A DNA stretch of 47,111 bases from an uncultured Moraxella sp. (GCA_937975585.1 CALJUC010000291.1:1-47111); one strand, 5' to 3'; positions 16,546 to 27,800 are shown, counted from the first letter of the stretch. Translations and numbers: made by a program. Notes: a model not told the origin generated them from the sequence alone.

Positions 16546-17262
16546 ATGCATATACTATTTTTGACCCCGATGTCACAAGAACTGCAACCGCTGTTAGACG
16601 CGCAGGTGATTGATAACTCAGAGCCGCTACCACCAGATTTGACGTTGTACACTGGGCGTTTGGATGCGCATGATTTATCGGTTGGTTTGTTAGGGATTGG
16701 CAAGGTGAATGCAGCGTATGCAACGACGTGTTATTTGCTAAAGACCCAACCAGACCTTGTGGTGCTATTTGGGGCGGGTGGGGGCGTGCATCAGCATCTT
16801 CCCCAGGGTACGCTGCATGCAGCCGCATACACTTGGACGCATGACTATGGTGCGCATGAACCAGCGCGTTTTGTGCGTTGGGAGCCAGGCGCATTACCGA
16901 TTGGCGATGTCATTGCGCCAACTCCCCAGCCAGTCGATAGTCGTATCAAATCGACGATTGAGTGTGCTCACCCACATGTCGAATGGAAAACCATTGCCTC
17001 AGGGGATGCCTTTATCAATAATTCTGAACTTGCCCAGCAGCTAGCGCAGGCAGGCGTGGATATCGTGGATATGGAGTCATCGGTGGTCGTTGATATTGCA
17101 TCGAAGTTTAACTGTCCGACCTTGGTTATCCGAGTCGTAAGCGACAAGGCCGATGACAACGCGCACACAGATTTCACAGAATCGCTCGAAGATGTGTGTC
17201 AGCGAGTTACCCCAGATATTTTAGCTATCATGCGTACTGCGATTGACGCATTACAAGACTAA
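16546..17262 (+). CDS. Nucleoside phosphorylase-family protein, MTA/SAH nucleosidase-like
   Basis: The 238-residue protein belongs to the PNP/UDP phosphorylase superfamily. Features include the LLGIGKVNAAYAT motif, a glycine-rich FGAGGGVHQ loop, ASGDAFI, VDMESSVVVDIA (glutamate contacting ribose) and VIRVVSDKADD (general-acid Asp). The layout fits 5'-methylthioadenosine/S-adenosylhomocysteine nucleosidase, which cleaves adenine from both substrates in methionine salvage and the activated methyl cycle. Futalosine hydrolase is a close alternative. GAGAG precedes the ATG by a few bases. A gene of SAM metabolism fits the metNIQ genes nearby, but distance and strand argue against co-regulation. 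Confidence 0.75.
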   Translation: MHILFLTPMSQELQPLLDAQVIDNSEPLPPDLTLYTGRLDAHDLSVGLLGIGKVNAAYATTCYLLKTQPDLVVLFGAGGGVHQHLPQGTLHAAAYTWTHDYGAHEPARFVRWEPGALPIGDVIAPTPQPVDSRIKSTIECAHPHVEWKTIASGDAFINNSELAQQLAQAGVDIVDMESSVVVDIASKFNCPTLVIRVVSDKADDNAHTDFTESLEDVCQRVTPDILAIMRTAIDALQD

Positions 17263-17773
17263 CGAGAAACTTGATACGCTTTGTAACCAATATTTAGGTT
17301 GACGAACGGAGTTATATTTTAGTCTTGACATACGTACTGTCATAATCATTGATTATAAATAACGCCTAAGTCGTGTAACGTTATTTGCTTAGTCATTGTA
17401 TTTAAATGAATTACTCGACAATTTATCAGTAAAATCCTATTGACTGTAACCGTATATCGTAAAAATCAGATAGTTGATAAGTTTGGCTGATTATTAAACT
17501 CTAAAAACAAAATATTACGTTTCTTTACGCTCAAGAAATATGCTAATATTTTTTGCAATGAAAAATAACCCTCAGTCTATCGATTGACAAATTTTATGTA
17601 TATGGTCTAATGAGCGACTAAACTATTTGGATCGTAAAAACTTATCTAGCCTAACACCCTAAGTTACAATTCCCTAACTAGTAATTTAGGCACGCTTGAT
17701 GGTTTGATGTGTTAAATAAACCGATGCACATGACCTTATAGTAGATAGTTAACAACAACAATAGGATACCCCT
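17263..17773. other. Long AT-rich intergenic region upstream of pilG
   Basis: These 511 bases have no credible ORF. They contain a 15-bp palindrome ATAATCA-T-TGATTAT (17342-17356), a TTGACA at 17325-17330 without a well-spaced -10, and a good sigma-70-like promoter at 17584-17611. No terminator was seen for the nucleosidase gene. The region likely carries the control of the whole pil-chp cluster. Confidence 0.6.
17584..17611 (+). promoter_or_regulatory. Candidate sigma-70 promoter of pilGHIJ
   Basis: A consensus -35 TTGACA (17584-17589) is followed after 16 bases by TCTAAT (17606-17611). A transcript would start near 17618 and have a leader of about 155 bases before pilG. Confidence 0.6.
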
Positions 17774-18157
17774 ATGGACGTAAACTTTGATGGCATTAAG
17801 GTCATGATTATTGATGATTCCAAGACCATTCGCCGTACTGCAGAAACCTTGCTTGAAAAAGCCGGTTGTGAAGTGGTGACAGCGGTAGACGGTTTTGATG
17901 CCTTAGCAAAAATTGCTGACTCAAACCCCGATGTAATTTTTGTCGATATTATGATGCCGCGTTTAGATGGTTATCAAACTTGTGCCTTGATTAAAAATAA
18001 CCCGGAATACGCCAATACCCCAGTGATTATGTTGTCGTCAAAAGATGGCTTATTCGATAAGGCACGTGGTCGTATTGTAGGGTCAGATGAATATTTGACC
18101 AAACCATTTAGTAAAAAAGAGTTGTTTGAAGCGATTAATCGTTATCGCCCAGCTTAA
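17774..18157 (+). CDS. pilG: Twitching motility response regulator PilG
   Basis: This is a single-domain receiver of the Pil-Chp pathway; in Pseudomonas it promotes pilus extension and interacts with the machinery controlling PilB. The 127 residues contain the acidic pair D14/D15, phospho-acceptor D58 (FVDIMMPRLDGYQTC) and K110 (YLTKPF). The N-terminal MDVNFDGIKVMIIDDSKTIR is characteristic of PilG rather than CheY. AGGA lies ahead of the ATG. The gene heads the pilGHIJ block, with pilH 84 bases downstream; the gap holds a 6-bp inverted repeat (ATAGCG at 18202-18207 with CGCTAT at 18211-18216). Confidence 0.97.
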   Translation: MDVNFDGIKVMIIDDSKTIRRTAETLLEKAGCEVVTAVDGFDALAKIADSNPDVIFVDIMMPRLDGYQTCALIKNNPEYANTPVIMLSSKDGLFDKARGRIVGSDEYLTKPFSKKELFEAINRYRPA

Positions 18158-18241
18158 ATTTTCAGACTGAACGCTTATCATATCCATTAACGTTGTCAAT
18201 CATAGCGCGACGCTATTATTGGTATTTTTAGAGAATTTATC

Positions 18242-18604
18242 ATGGCAAAAATCCTTGTAGTTGATGACTCACCAACTGAAATGGCGAAATTTCGCGATAT
18301 TTTGACACGCCATCAGCATGTGGTGATTGAGGCACATACCGGTGAAGAAGGTATTCAATCCGCGATAAATCACCAGCCCGACATCATCTTAATGGATGTG
18401 GTTATGCCAGAGATAAATGGCTTCCAAGCAACACGCCAAATCACGCGAAATCCTGCAACCTGTCATATCCCTGTGGTGATTATTAGTACCAAAGGTCAAG
18501 AAACAGACCGCGTTTGGGGTAAGCGACAAGGGGCGAAAGATTATCTGACCAAACCGATAACAGAAACGCAGCTGCTTGACGTTATTCATACAGTGATGGG
18601 GTAG
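18242..18604 (+). CDS. pilH: Twitching motility response regulator PilH
   Basis: This is the second CheY-like receiver of the pathway, associated with retraction control or with acting as a phosphate sink. The 120 residues have D8/D9, phospho-acceptor D52 (ILMDVVMPEINGFQATRQ), the STKGQETDRVWGKRQGAKDYLTKP block with the conserved Lys, and no output domain. VWGKRQGA is a PilH hallmark. pilI starts at a GTG 7 bases after its stop, so the two are translated from one message. Confidence 0.97.
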   Translation: MAKILVVDDSPTEMAKFRDILTRHQHVVIEAHTGEEGIQSAINHQPDIILMDVVMPEINGFQATRQITRNPATCHIPVVIISTKGQETDRVWGKRQGAKDYLTKPITETQLLDVIHTVMG

Positions 18605-18610
18605 TGATTC

Positions 18611-19141
18611 GTGGCCTCTAAGGGATTTATTGAGTTACTGCGTTTGGCCGACCGTGGCCTAAAACGCCGTAAAGGTACGCATACAATTGACACCAATCAA
18701 TGGTTAGGCGTGGCCTTTACTTTGGGCAGTACCCAGTTTGTCGCGCCATTGGGTGATATCGCTGAAGTATTGGCCTTGCCAGATGTGACGCCAGTCCCCT
18801 TAGCAAAATCGTGGATGGCGGGTATTGCCAATATCCGGGGTCGCTTATTACCGATTGTCAATCTAAGCGAATTTGTCGGCTTGCCGCCCAGCCCAGTACG
18901 AAGCCGTGACCAAAAACTGTTGGTGATTGACCAACCCAAGTTATTTAGTGGCTTAGTGGTTGATGAAGTATTGGGTATTCAAACCTTTGGTCAGCGTCAC
19001 TACGAGCCGGTAGCGTTGTCGCCTGAGTCACCATTGGCAATTTACACCCATGGTCGATTTCGGCAGAATGAGCAAATTTGGTATGTATTTATGCCAAGTT
19101 TGTTGGCTGAAGACGCAGACTATTTAGAAGCGGCATTATAA
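18611..19141 (+). CDS. pilI: CheW-like coupling protein PilI
   Basis: This coupling protein joins the receptor PilJ to the kinase ChpA. The 176 residues form a CheW domain, with VAPLGDIAEVLALPDVTPVP, the IANIRGRLLPIVNLSEF motif and GLVVDEVLGIQTF all typical. The start is a GTG at 18611, because no in-frame ATG occurs until well inside the domain. A GGGG run at the end of pilH (18597-18601) can serve as ribosome binding site. It is followed by pilJ after 49 bases. Confidence 0.95.
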   Translation: MASKGFIELLRLADRGLKRRKGTHTIDTNQWLGVAFTLGSTQFVAPLGDIAEVLALPDVTPVPLAKSWMAGIANIRGRLLPIVNLSEFVGLPPSPVRSRDQKLLVIDQPKLFSGLVVDEVLGIQTFGQRHYEPVALSPESPLAIYTHGRFRQNEQIWYVFMPSLLAEDADYLEAAL

Positions 19142-19190
19142 ACACTTATTTATATTTGAATCATACTATTGCGTAGAGGAATGAGCGTTC

Positions 19191-20615
19191 ATGGATAACA
19201 ACAGTGCGGATAGCAAAACTGCAGTTAAGCCAGCGGTCAATTCGCCCGTTGCACGACCAACGGCAGGATTGACAGGTAATGGGCAAGAGGGCTCAGCTAA
19301 GTGGCTCACTTGGGCGGTTGTTAGCTCGTTTATCGCTATGGCAGCGTTTGCTTACCTGTTATTTCATGTGGTCAATAGTACAGCGCTAGATGCCAATCAG
19401 ACAGCTGTCAATAATCTGCTGACGCTTTGGTTCCCAGCGTTATTGGTATTGTTAGGTTTCTTATTGGCGTTTTACTTTTTATATCGCCAATTGCAAGCCC
19501 GAAATGTGGAAGAGCGTATCATCAGTGAGCGTGAAACCTTGCGTCAGCGCCATGAGATGGAAATCGAATCTGAGCGTGCCCGCAGAATCCAAGAAGAAAA
19601 CGAACGTAACCAAATGGCAATTTTGCGTTTGCTGGATGAGTTGGGTGACTTGGCAGAGGGTGACTTAACTGTTAATGCCACGGTTTCAGAAGACTTTACC
19701 GGAGCGATTGCAGACTCGGTGAACTTTGCGATTGACCAATTACGTCAACTGGTTTCGGCGATTAACGTCACGGCAGAGCGCGTTGCGCGTGCCTCAGATC
19801 AAACTCAGGCCACCGCGGTAGAGCTTGCTGAGGCCTCAGAAAGCCAAGCACAAGAGATTGCCGGTGCATCAGCGGCGATTAACGAGATGGCCGTGTCGAT
19901 TGACCAAGTATCAGCCAACGCGGCTGAGTCTGCCACGGTTGCGGATCGCTCGGTTGCGATTGCTTATAATGGTGCAGAGGTGGTACAACGTACAATTAAC
20001 GGTATGAATACCATTCGTGACCAGATTCAAGAAACCTCTAAACGTATTAAACGCTTGGGTGAATCATCGCAAGAGATTGGTGACATCATCGGATTGATTA
20101 ACGACATTGCTGACCAAACCAATATCTTGGCATTGAACGCAGCGATTCAGGCATCGATGGCCGGTGAAGCGGGTCGCGGTTTCGCGGTTGTTGCTGACGA
20201 GGTACAACGTCTTGCAGAACGTTCAGCCACAGCGACCAAGCAGATTGAAACTTTGGTTAAAACCATTCAGGCCGATACCAATGAAGCGGTTATCTCGATG
20301 GAATCGACCACTGCAGAGGTTGTCCGCGGTGCAAAACTTGCTAAAGACGCGGGTGAGGCACTCGAACAAGTACAGAACGTATCGAATAACTTGGCCGAAT
20401 TGATTCAGAACATTTCGAATGCCGCCCGTCTACAGGCAGCGTCAGCGGGCCATATCTCGAATACCATGAATATCATTCAAGACATTACCTCACAGACGAC
20501 ATCAGGTACACTGGCAACCGCACGCTCAGTAGGTCAGCTCAATGAAATGGCCGCAGCGTTACAAGAATCGGTTTCTGGCTTTAAGCTACCCGATGAGGCC
20601 TTTAAGCAGGCATAA
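19191..20615 (+). CDS. pilJ: Pilus chemoreceptor PilJ, short form with almost no periplasmic domain
   Basis: This is the methyl-accepting chemoreceptor of the Pil-Chp pathway. The N-terminal ~38 residues are polar. TM1 (about 39-60) and TM2 (about 76-99) enclose only about 16 periplasmic residues. A coiled-coil linker, a HAMP-like region (around LGDLAEGDLTVNATV) and the long signalling hairpin follow, with the conserved tip GLINDIADQTNILALNAAIQ and FAVVADEVQRLAERS. Pseudomonas PilJ is 682 residues and has a large periplasmic part with PilJ domains; that part is missing here. The reading frame is intact and the position between pilI and pilK is canonical, so it looks like a genuinely reduced receptor. 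A terminator follows its stop. Confidence 0.92.
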   Translation: MDNNSADSKTAVKPAVNSPVARPTAGLTGNGQEGSAKWLTWAVVSSFIAMAAFAYLLFHVVNSTALDANQTAVNNLLTLWFPALLVLLGFLLAFYFLYRQLQARNVEERIISERETLRQRHEMEIESERARRIQEENERNQMAILRLLDELGDLAEGDLTVNATVSEDFTGAIADSVNFAIDQLRQLVSAINVTAERVARASDQTQATAVELAEASESQAQEIAGASAAINEMAVSIDQVSANAAESATVADRSVAIAYNGAEVVQRTINGMNTIRDQIQETSKRIKRLGESSQEIGDIIGLINDIADQTNILALNAAIQASMAGEAGRGFAVVADEVQRLAERSATATKQIETLVKTIQADTNEAVISMESTTAEVVRGAKLAKDAGEALEQVQNVSNNLAELIQNISNAARLQAASAGHISNTMNIIQDITSQTTSGTLATARSVGQLNEMAAALQESVSGFKLPDEAFKQA

Positions 20616-20625
20616 CGACAACATG

Positions 20626-20650
20626 AGGGTGGTGAAAGCCACCCTTTTTT
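20626..20650 (+). terminator. Strong terminator between pilJ and pilK
   Basis: GGGTGG (20627-20632) pairs with CCACCC (20639-20644), closed by a T-G wobble over a GAAA tetraloop, and is followed by TTTTTT. It lies 11 bases after the pilJ stop and should split the cluster into pilGHIJ and pilK-chp transcripts, or attenuate read-through. Confidence 0.88.
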
Positions 20651-20713
20651 ATAGTGCAAGTTTTATTGTATAAGCGCACTTAGCAATTTTGATAGTGGAT
20701 ATATAACCCGTTT

Positions 20714-21583
20714 ATGGCCAATTCTACCTATCGTTTGACGCCTAATGAATTGTCGCTTTGGTTGCACTATATTGAGCACCAAGTGGGCTTTGTATTGCCC
20801 AATGCACAGATCGAGTGGATTAAGTGGGTCATTGAGCGCCATCTGGCCGCAAATGGGTTAAGCAATACGGATTTTTTGGCAGCGATTGCCACTGACAAAC
20901 AACGCTATCACCGTCTATTTGATGATATTTTAATCCCGCGTACCCAGTTTTTTCCCCACCCACTTACCTTTAGCTTTATCGAGCAATATGCCACGGCTTG
21001 GCAAGTTGCCAATATGGCACGCGAAACTGAAACGGCGCGACCTTTTACCGCGTGGAGTGTTGGTTGTTCGACTGGGCAAGAGCCGCTCTCGATAGCCATG
21101 ACGCTAAAGTCTATCTTGCCGACCCATAGTGCATTCACGGTATTTGGTTCGGATTTTCATCAGAAAGCTTTACAGCAAGCGCAACGTGGTAAATATGAGC
21201 TGAATGAGTTAGACCTAGTGCCACCGCTGTATCGCTATTGGTTGATGAAACAAGATGATAGCTTGGTGATAGCAAATCGACTACAGCAGCATTTGCAATA
21301 CTTTAGCCTAAATTTGGTACAGCCACCGCCATCGTTGCCGATACAACCAGGCCAATGCCAATTAATTGTGTGCCAGAATGTGTTGATTTATTTTCGCCAA
21401 TTCGTGCAGCGTGATGTGATTAAGTATTTAACCCAGTTCTTGGCAGAGGATGGGGTGCTGATTTTAGGGTCAGGTGAGATACTGCGCTTAAATCAGCGTG
21501 AATTGGTGCGTCTGCCCACTCACCAAGTGGATGCGTATGTTAAGCAAAATGCTCCCAGTTGGTTGATGACATTAAGTGAATAA
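20714..21583 (+). CDS. pilK: CheR-type methyltransferase PilK
   Basis: This is the S-adenosylmethionine-dependent glutamate methyltransferase for the receptor PilJ. The N-terminal helical CheR domain is followed by the SAM-binding fold with WSVGCSTGQEPLSIAM (motif I), a VFGSDFHQKAL acidic loop and LIVCQNVLIYF, where the family usually has a C-RNV-IYF motif. The 289 residues are normal for PilK. The ATG at 20714 has no strong ribosome site. It follows the pilJ terminator by 64 bases, and any promoter would have to fit in that short gap or lie upstream. Confidence 0.94.
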   Translation: MANSTYRLTPNELSLWLHYIEHQVGFVLPNAQIEWIKWVIERHLAANGLSNTDFLAAIATDKQRYHRLFDDILIPRTQFFPHPLTFSFIEQYATAWQVANMARETETARPFTAWSVGCSTGQEPLSIAMTLKSILPTHSAFTVFGSDFHQKALQQAQRGKYELNELDLVPPLYRYWLMKQDDSLVIANRLQQHLQYFSLNLVQPPPSLPIQPGQCQLIVCQNVLIYFRQFVQRDVIKYLTQFLAEDGVLILGSGEILRLNQRELVRLPTHQVDAYVKQNAPSWLMTLSE

Positions 21584-21658
21584 AAAAAGGCCAAATAGCC
21601 ACAGAAAAATCGTTAAGATGGGTGGGGTTGATGCTATTCACCCAATACAGCCGGTGCT

Positions 21659-21690
21659 ATGATATCGCTAGAGTGTGGTGCTGATATCAT
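21659..21690. repeat. Inverted repeat upstream of chpA
   Basis: ATGATATC (21659-21666) and GATATCAT (21683-21690) are perfect inverted copies 16 bases apart. They sit in the 270-base gap between pilK and chpA. A second pair, TGGGTG (21619-21624) with CACCCA (21639-21644), lies just before. They could be an operator or an RNA structure of the chpA leader. Confidence 0.5.
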
Positions 21691-21853
21691 CACGAAACCG
21701 ATGATTGATTAGATAGCATTTAGTTAATGAAAGATAACTTTTTTGAAGTTTGTTTGCTTGAAGCGATTGTGACATAGCATGGCTGTAAGTTATCAGTTGG
21801 TAATGATAGAAATAACGTCAACGCAGTCCGTTCGGTTGACATAGGATAAAGAT

Positions 21854-24800
21854 ATGAGTACACAACGCACCTTGATTGCCTTGGACTGGTTGATGCCGGT
21901 ACTGCAAGATGAGTTTGACTTGATTGAGCGCACATTACAGTCACGTCAATTCTTTGAGGCAGCGCATGATGCTAGCATCGACTGGCCGGTGATAACACAG
22001 GCCTTGCATCAAATGGCAGGTGCGTTGACGTTAACCAATCAACCGGCATTGGCATTACTGGCGACCAAGCTTGAAGAAGTAGCGATTGCCGTCAGTGAAG
22101 AGGCAATACAGCCTGCATCGGCGTATGCTATTTTGCAAGGCAGTCGGCTATTGCGTTATGAAATTGGCCAATTACAACGTAAGCAACAACGCCATAACGC
22201 TTGGTTGTTGACGCGTATCGATTATCTAAACACCTTGCTAAGTGACCCTAAGCTAACAGAACATGAGCGTCAACGCTTGCTGTTATCGGATACAAATGGC
22301 AACACCATCACCATGACAGCCAACGGTGACTTATCAGGCGAGACGGGGTTGCCGTTATTTGATGCGCTTGTGTTACCACCACACAGTGATGCGCAAACTT
22401 ACCAACCAGACGAACTGACCAAGCTATGGCGTTATCACAGTCTGCAATTATTTAAGCAGCGTCAAAACGATGCAGACTCGCTAATGGGGCTGACAGACAT
22501 TGCGGACTTTTTGGCATGTCAATCACTAAGCTTAGCCAAGCGCCAATTGTGGCAATTAACCAGCCTTTGGTTAAATAGCCAAGCCCTGAACGAAACACCC
22601 AAACCAGAAGACTATGCAACCCTGCTAGGCCAATTAGAAGAAACATTAATGGCCGAGGATGATACGACCCTGACTGTATCACTAGCACAATTAGCAGTCG
22701 ATGTGTTGTTACAGTTAGCCGCATTGTCACAACAATCTGAACCTGCAAAATCGCTATTAATAACCATGGACTTAGCACATGAGAGCGTTAAGGCCAGTCT
22801 ATTTAGCCAAATCTTAGCTGACTTAGAACAAGCGATTTTTCGTGTCCAACAACCCAATCAATTATTATCACTGCTAACAAAGGTGCAAGCTAGCCTGTCG
22901 AATCGCGGTTGGGTGTTCTATGAGCAGCAATTAGCGCAAGTTATCACTGATGCACAGATGATGGTCGAGGATGCGAGCTTAGCAGATAGTATGGGCTGGC
23001 AAGTTGAGCGCCAGTTACAAGACTTATATAGCCAGTTATTACAGACCGCAAAAACCCTAGAAAATCAAATCGGGCTATCGCGTTTCGCGTATGCGGCTGA
23101 CCCCGAGCAAGAAGCATTACGTTTCACGCGTATCGCGCTTGAGCAGGTGAAGCACGCCTTTAACCAATATGTCCAAACCCACCAATTAAGCGCGCTAGAT
23201 GTTAACGAGCAGTTGGTCGAAATGGTTCAAGTGTTTGGCAGTTTGGGTTTAGCCGAGTCACAAACCTTGATGGAGCAATTGCGATTGTTGATCGCGCGTC
23301 TACATGAACACAACATCGAGGTATTAAGTTGGGAAGCGACAGACGCAATTGCCGAGATGATTGCGCGCTTTGAGTTGTTTTTAGACCACTTATCGTATCA
23401 GCATATCGATGAAACCTTGCTCACGCAGACCCAAACCCAGCTTAATCGCGCGAACGAGTTACTGAGTGATTTGATAGATCAACCATTAGCACACACTGAC
23501 GTGGTAGCACCACAGAAGGTGTATGGCGCTGATACCTTGGTCTATGATGACGAAGGTGAGCGCCAGATTGCGAACGATGTTATGGAAGATGACGCATCAG
23601 ATGAAACGACTGATGACTCAACTGCGCCAGTGGCTGTGCCGACAGATAGTATAGATAGTGAAGCTGTATCGCATCAGACAGTCGCCGCACCAGTGCTATT
23701 GTCAGATGCTTACCTTGCTGCACAAGCGAGCCTAAAAGCCGATGATTATGGCTTTGCCGATGCTGATATTCAGGAAATCTTTAGTGAAGAAGCGGAAGAG
23801 GTATTTGCTGAGTTAGATAACCAGCTACCCGTGTGGCAAGCAGATCATCAAGATATGATCGCGTTAAAAGAAATTCGCCGTGGTTTTCATACCTTAAAAG
23901 GCTCTGGCCGTATGGTCGGTGCGCTGCAATTTGGCGAAACTGCTTGGGCGGTTGAAAACCTATTAAATCGTGTTCTTGATGGTACCTTGCCGGTAACAGA
24001 TGAGTTGGTTGGGTTTATTATTCATACCCGCCAACAGCTACCGACATTGCTGGCGGACTTTAATCAACAGCAAGCCCCTAGCATTGACCCCGCGATTATC
24101 GTGTTACAAGCACAAAACCTATTAGCGAAGCAGCCGCTTAATCAGGGTGTACCAAGTGCCGTCGCACCATCCGTACAAGATAGCGTTACTACCCCAGTCG
24201 AAAACGACGTTATGGCACCCGAGAGTGATGAGCTTGACCTAATCACGTCCTCGAGCGCACCTGTGGCCAGTGAAACGACGGTTGTACCGAGTGCAATGGC
24301 TGATGTTCACTTAAGTCAACAAGCGTTGCCTGATGTTATTCAGCAAGCTTATGATGCATTGCCAAGTGTGGCAGACCAAGTGTTAGACGCTGACGTACAA
24401 GAAATCTATGTAGAAGAGGCGCAAGAGGTGATGGACACCATCACGCCTTTATACCAAGCTTGGCAAAACAAGACAGACGATAAACAAGCGCTAAAGGAAA
24501 TTCGTCGCGGTTTTCACACGCTCAAAGGTTCAGGTCGTATTGTCGGTGCCAACCAGTTGGGCGAGCTGGCTTGGGCAATGGAAAACTTGTTAAACCAAGT
24601 GTTAGATCACAATCTGGCGATTAGCGATAGTATCGTGCGCTTGATAGGGGATGTCATTAGTGCTTTCCCTGACCTTATCCAATACTTTGCTGATAATCGT
24701 CAAAACTACCCAGATACCATCAAGCAATGGCAGGCGTTCGCCAATGTATACGCCAAACAACAGGGTGATGCCGTTAGTTATCCATTGGGTAGCTATCCAT

Positions 24801-27800
24801 TAAGTGACATGCCGCACGCAGATAGTGAACCCTCAATGGTCGCACCTGCAACTGTCGAGACAGAGGGCACAACCCATCCACGCGATGAGGTGTTTATAGA
24901 AGAAGCCGAAGAGATTTTGGCGAGTATCAGCAAGTTTATCTCACAAGCGTATTTAGAAGCACCGGTTGACATTTCAGATGACTTGGTAAGAGCGTTCCAC
25001 ACCTTGCGCGGTGGCGCTGCATTGTCCGAGTTCCAACGTATTCAGGTGGTAAGCGCCACGCTTGAGGATAGTTTAGCGGAATTAATGCGTGAAGAAATTG
25101 CGTTGGTCGATGTGCAGCTTGATATTTTGACGCATGCCAAAGATTTATTGCAGCAGTATTTGCAAGATTATCAAACACAAGGCATTGTGCAGTTACAACC
25201 CGAAGATAATGCGCAAATTGCTGAGATTGAGCAGCAGTTATTAAGCGTATTAGACACTGAGCGCACCCCACATATCGTCACGGTCAGAGAGCTACTGGCA
25301 TTAGATATCGATGCGTTACTTGACAGTGAGCAAACCTTAAGTGAGATAACATCATTTGATGAGCAAGAGGTCATCGCTTATGCCACCGTGCGTGAACAGC
25401 AAGCGGAAAAACTAGCGAATGCCAGTATGAGCATGAGCTACTTGGTATTACCAGAAGCCCTGCAGACTGCTTATACACGCTTAATGCAGTATCCAAGCTT
25501 TGCCAAAGATGGTCAAATTATTAGCTTATTAATCAAGCTGCATGAACAGTTGATTAATCTGTTTGATACGATTGCTGCTGGTCTACAGGTACGTCTTGAC
25601 AATCATCCGATTGACCAACTGCTTCAATTATTGGCTGAGCGAAAATACCTAACAGATATGGCAACGATTGATTATGAGGCCATCGATGTTGATGTAGAGC
25701 TGTTAGAGATTTTCATTGCAGAAAGTATGTTGCAGCGTACACGCGTGCGTCAAAGCCTTAATCAATGGCAGAATAACTTAACCAATTTAGAAGCCACTCG
25801 TGAGCTACAGCGTTATTTTGTCAACCTAACCGGTGGCGCGGCCTTGGTCGGCATACGAAGTATGACCGAACTTGCCAAGCGTGGTAGTTTGTTGTATCAA
25901 GCCATCTCTGAGCAGAAAATCGCAAGCGACCCAGAGATTGCACAAATTATGCAGCGTATGCATGAGACAGTGACGGCACAGTTCCAACAAATCAGACAAC
26001 ATAACCGTTCGTTCTTTGCTGATAATTTTGTCGAGCAGTTAGACGGTATCTTACGTCAAGAGCTATCGACCCATGATTTGGTGCCAGACGTGCCATTAAT
26101 CGTGGAAGGCGACTTGGATGAGATTGGCATAAACAACGAGCTAGAAGGCGCGGATACGCTTGAGAGCAATCGTCATGACCCGATGTATGTTCAAGAGATT
26201 ATCAATAATTTTGAACAACGACGTCTAGAAACTTGGTTAGGTCATGAGCCTGACCCAGATATCTTGACCGTATTCTTAGAGGAAGCAAAAGAGCTAGTCG
26301 ATAGTAGTAGCCAACATTTACAAGCATTCCGCAGTAACACCAATGACATCGCGGCGCTACAGGCGCTACAGCGTGAATTGCACACCATCAAGGGTGGCGC
26401 GCGCATGGTGGGCACTGAGTCGGTTGCGACGTTGGCACACGAAATGGAAACCATTTATGAAGAGCTTGGTAGCCGCCGCAAACCGGCAACACGTATGGTG
26501 GGCAATCTATTAGCCGCGTGTCACGACTGGTTGGCCAATGCGTTAATTGTTCTAGAAAGTGTCTATAACCCCAAAGAACCGACCGCATTAATTCGTGCAT
26601 TACAAGACTTCTCCAAAAACCCTGATAGCTTAAAAGAAGTCCCAGTTGTATCGTTAGCACCACAGCTTGAACAAATTGATATCTATCGCAGTAGCTTAGA
26701 CGCAGAAGAGCAAAAAACGCGTGACTTGAGCGTGATGCCGCAGATGTTGGGCAATTTTGAGCAAGAGCAAGAGCAGACGAATCTCAATGCAGAAATGCTA
26801 CGTATCTCTGCAAGCTTGATGGAACGCATGATTAACCTATCGGGTGAGTCAGCGATTAACCGCGCACGTATTGAAATGGGCATCAGCAGTTTGAGCCATT
26901 CACTTGAAGAGATGGAAGCCACGGTACAGCGCCTTGCCGACCAGTTACGCCGAATGGAAACCGAGCTTGAAATCCAAATTCTTGCCCAAATTGGTGATGA
27001 GCATGACGATGAAGGTGAGTTTGACCCCCTTGAGATGGATCAATACTCAGCATTAAATCAGCTCTCAAAATCGCTGTCAGAATCGGCATCGGACTTACTT
27101 GATATTAAGAGTACCATGCTTGAGCGTACGCGTGATACTGAAAACTTGCTGTTGCAATTATCGCGTACACAGACAGAATTACAAGAAAGCTTGATGGATT
27201 CGCGTACCGTACCATTCTCACGGATTACACCGCGACTCCAGCGCATTGCTCGCCAGACCTCAATGGAATTGGGCAAAACGGTGGAATTGCGCATTATCAA
27301 TGACGATGGTGAAATTGACCGTAATATCTTAGAGCGCATTACCTCACCACTTGAGCACATGTTGCGTAATGCGATTGACCACGGTATTGAAAGAACCCAA
27401 GAACGTTTAGAGTTAAATAAACCGCGTTCTGGTATGATTACCTTAGAAGTGGTTCGTGAGGGTGGTGAAATTGTCATCCACTTAAGCGATGATGGTCGTG
27501 GTATCAATGTCGATGCAGTACGTAATAAAGCGATTGAACAAAAACTTATCGCAGCCAACGATACCAGTTTAAAACCACTGGATATCATGCAGTACATCTT
27601 TAACGCAGGCTTATCAACAGCCAAATCAGTGTCACAAATCTCGGGTCGTGGCGTTGGTATGGACGTGGTACAAAGCGAGGTTAAGCAGCTCGGTGGTACG
27701 GTTCTTGTGGACTCTGAGCGCGGCAAAGGCTCACGCTTTACCATGCGCTTACCATTAACGGTGGCTGTTTCGGATGCGTTGGTGGTACGTGCAGCAGACA

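Noticed and set aside
17325..17359. Second promoter TTGACA/TATAAA upstream of pilG
   Set aside because: The spacer to the nearest -10-like TATAAA is 23 bases, too long.
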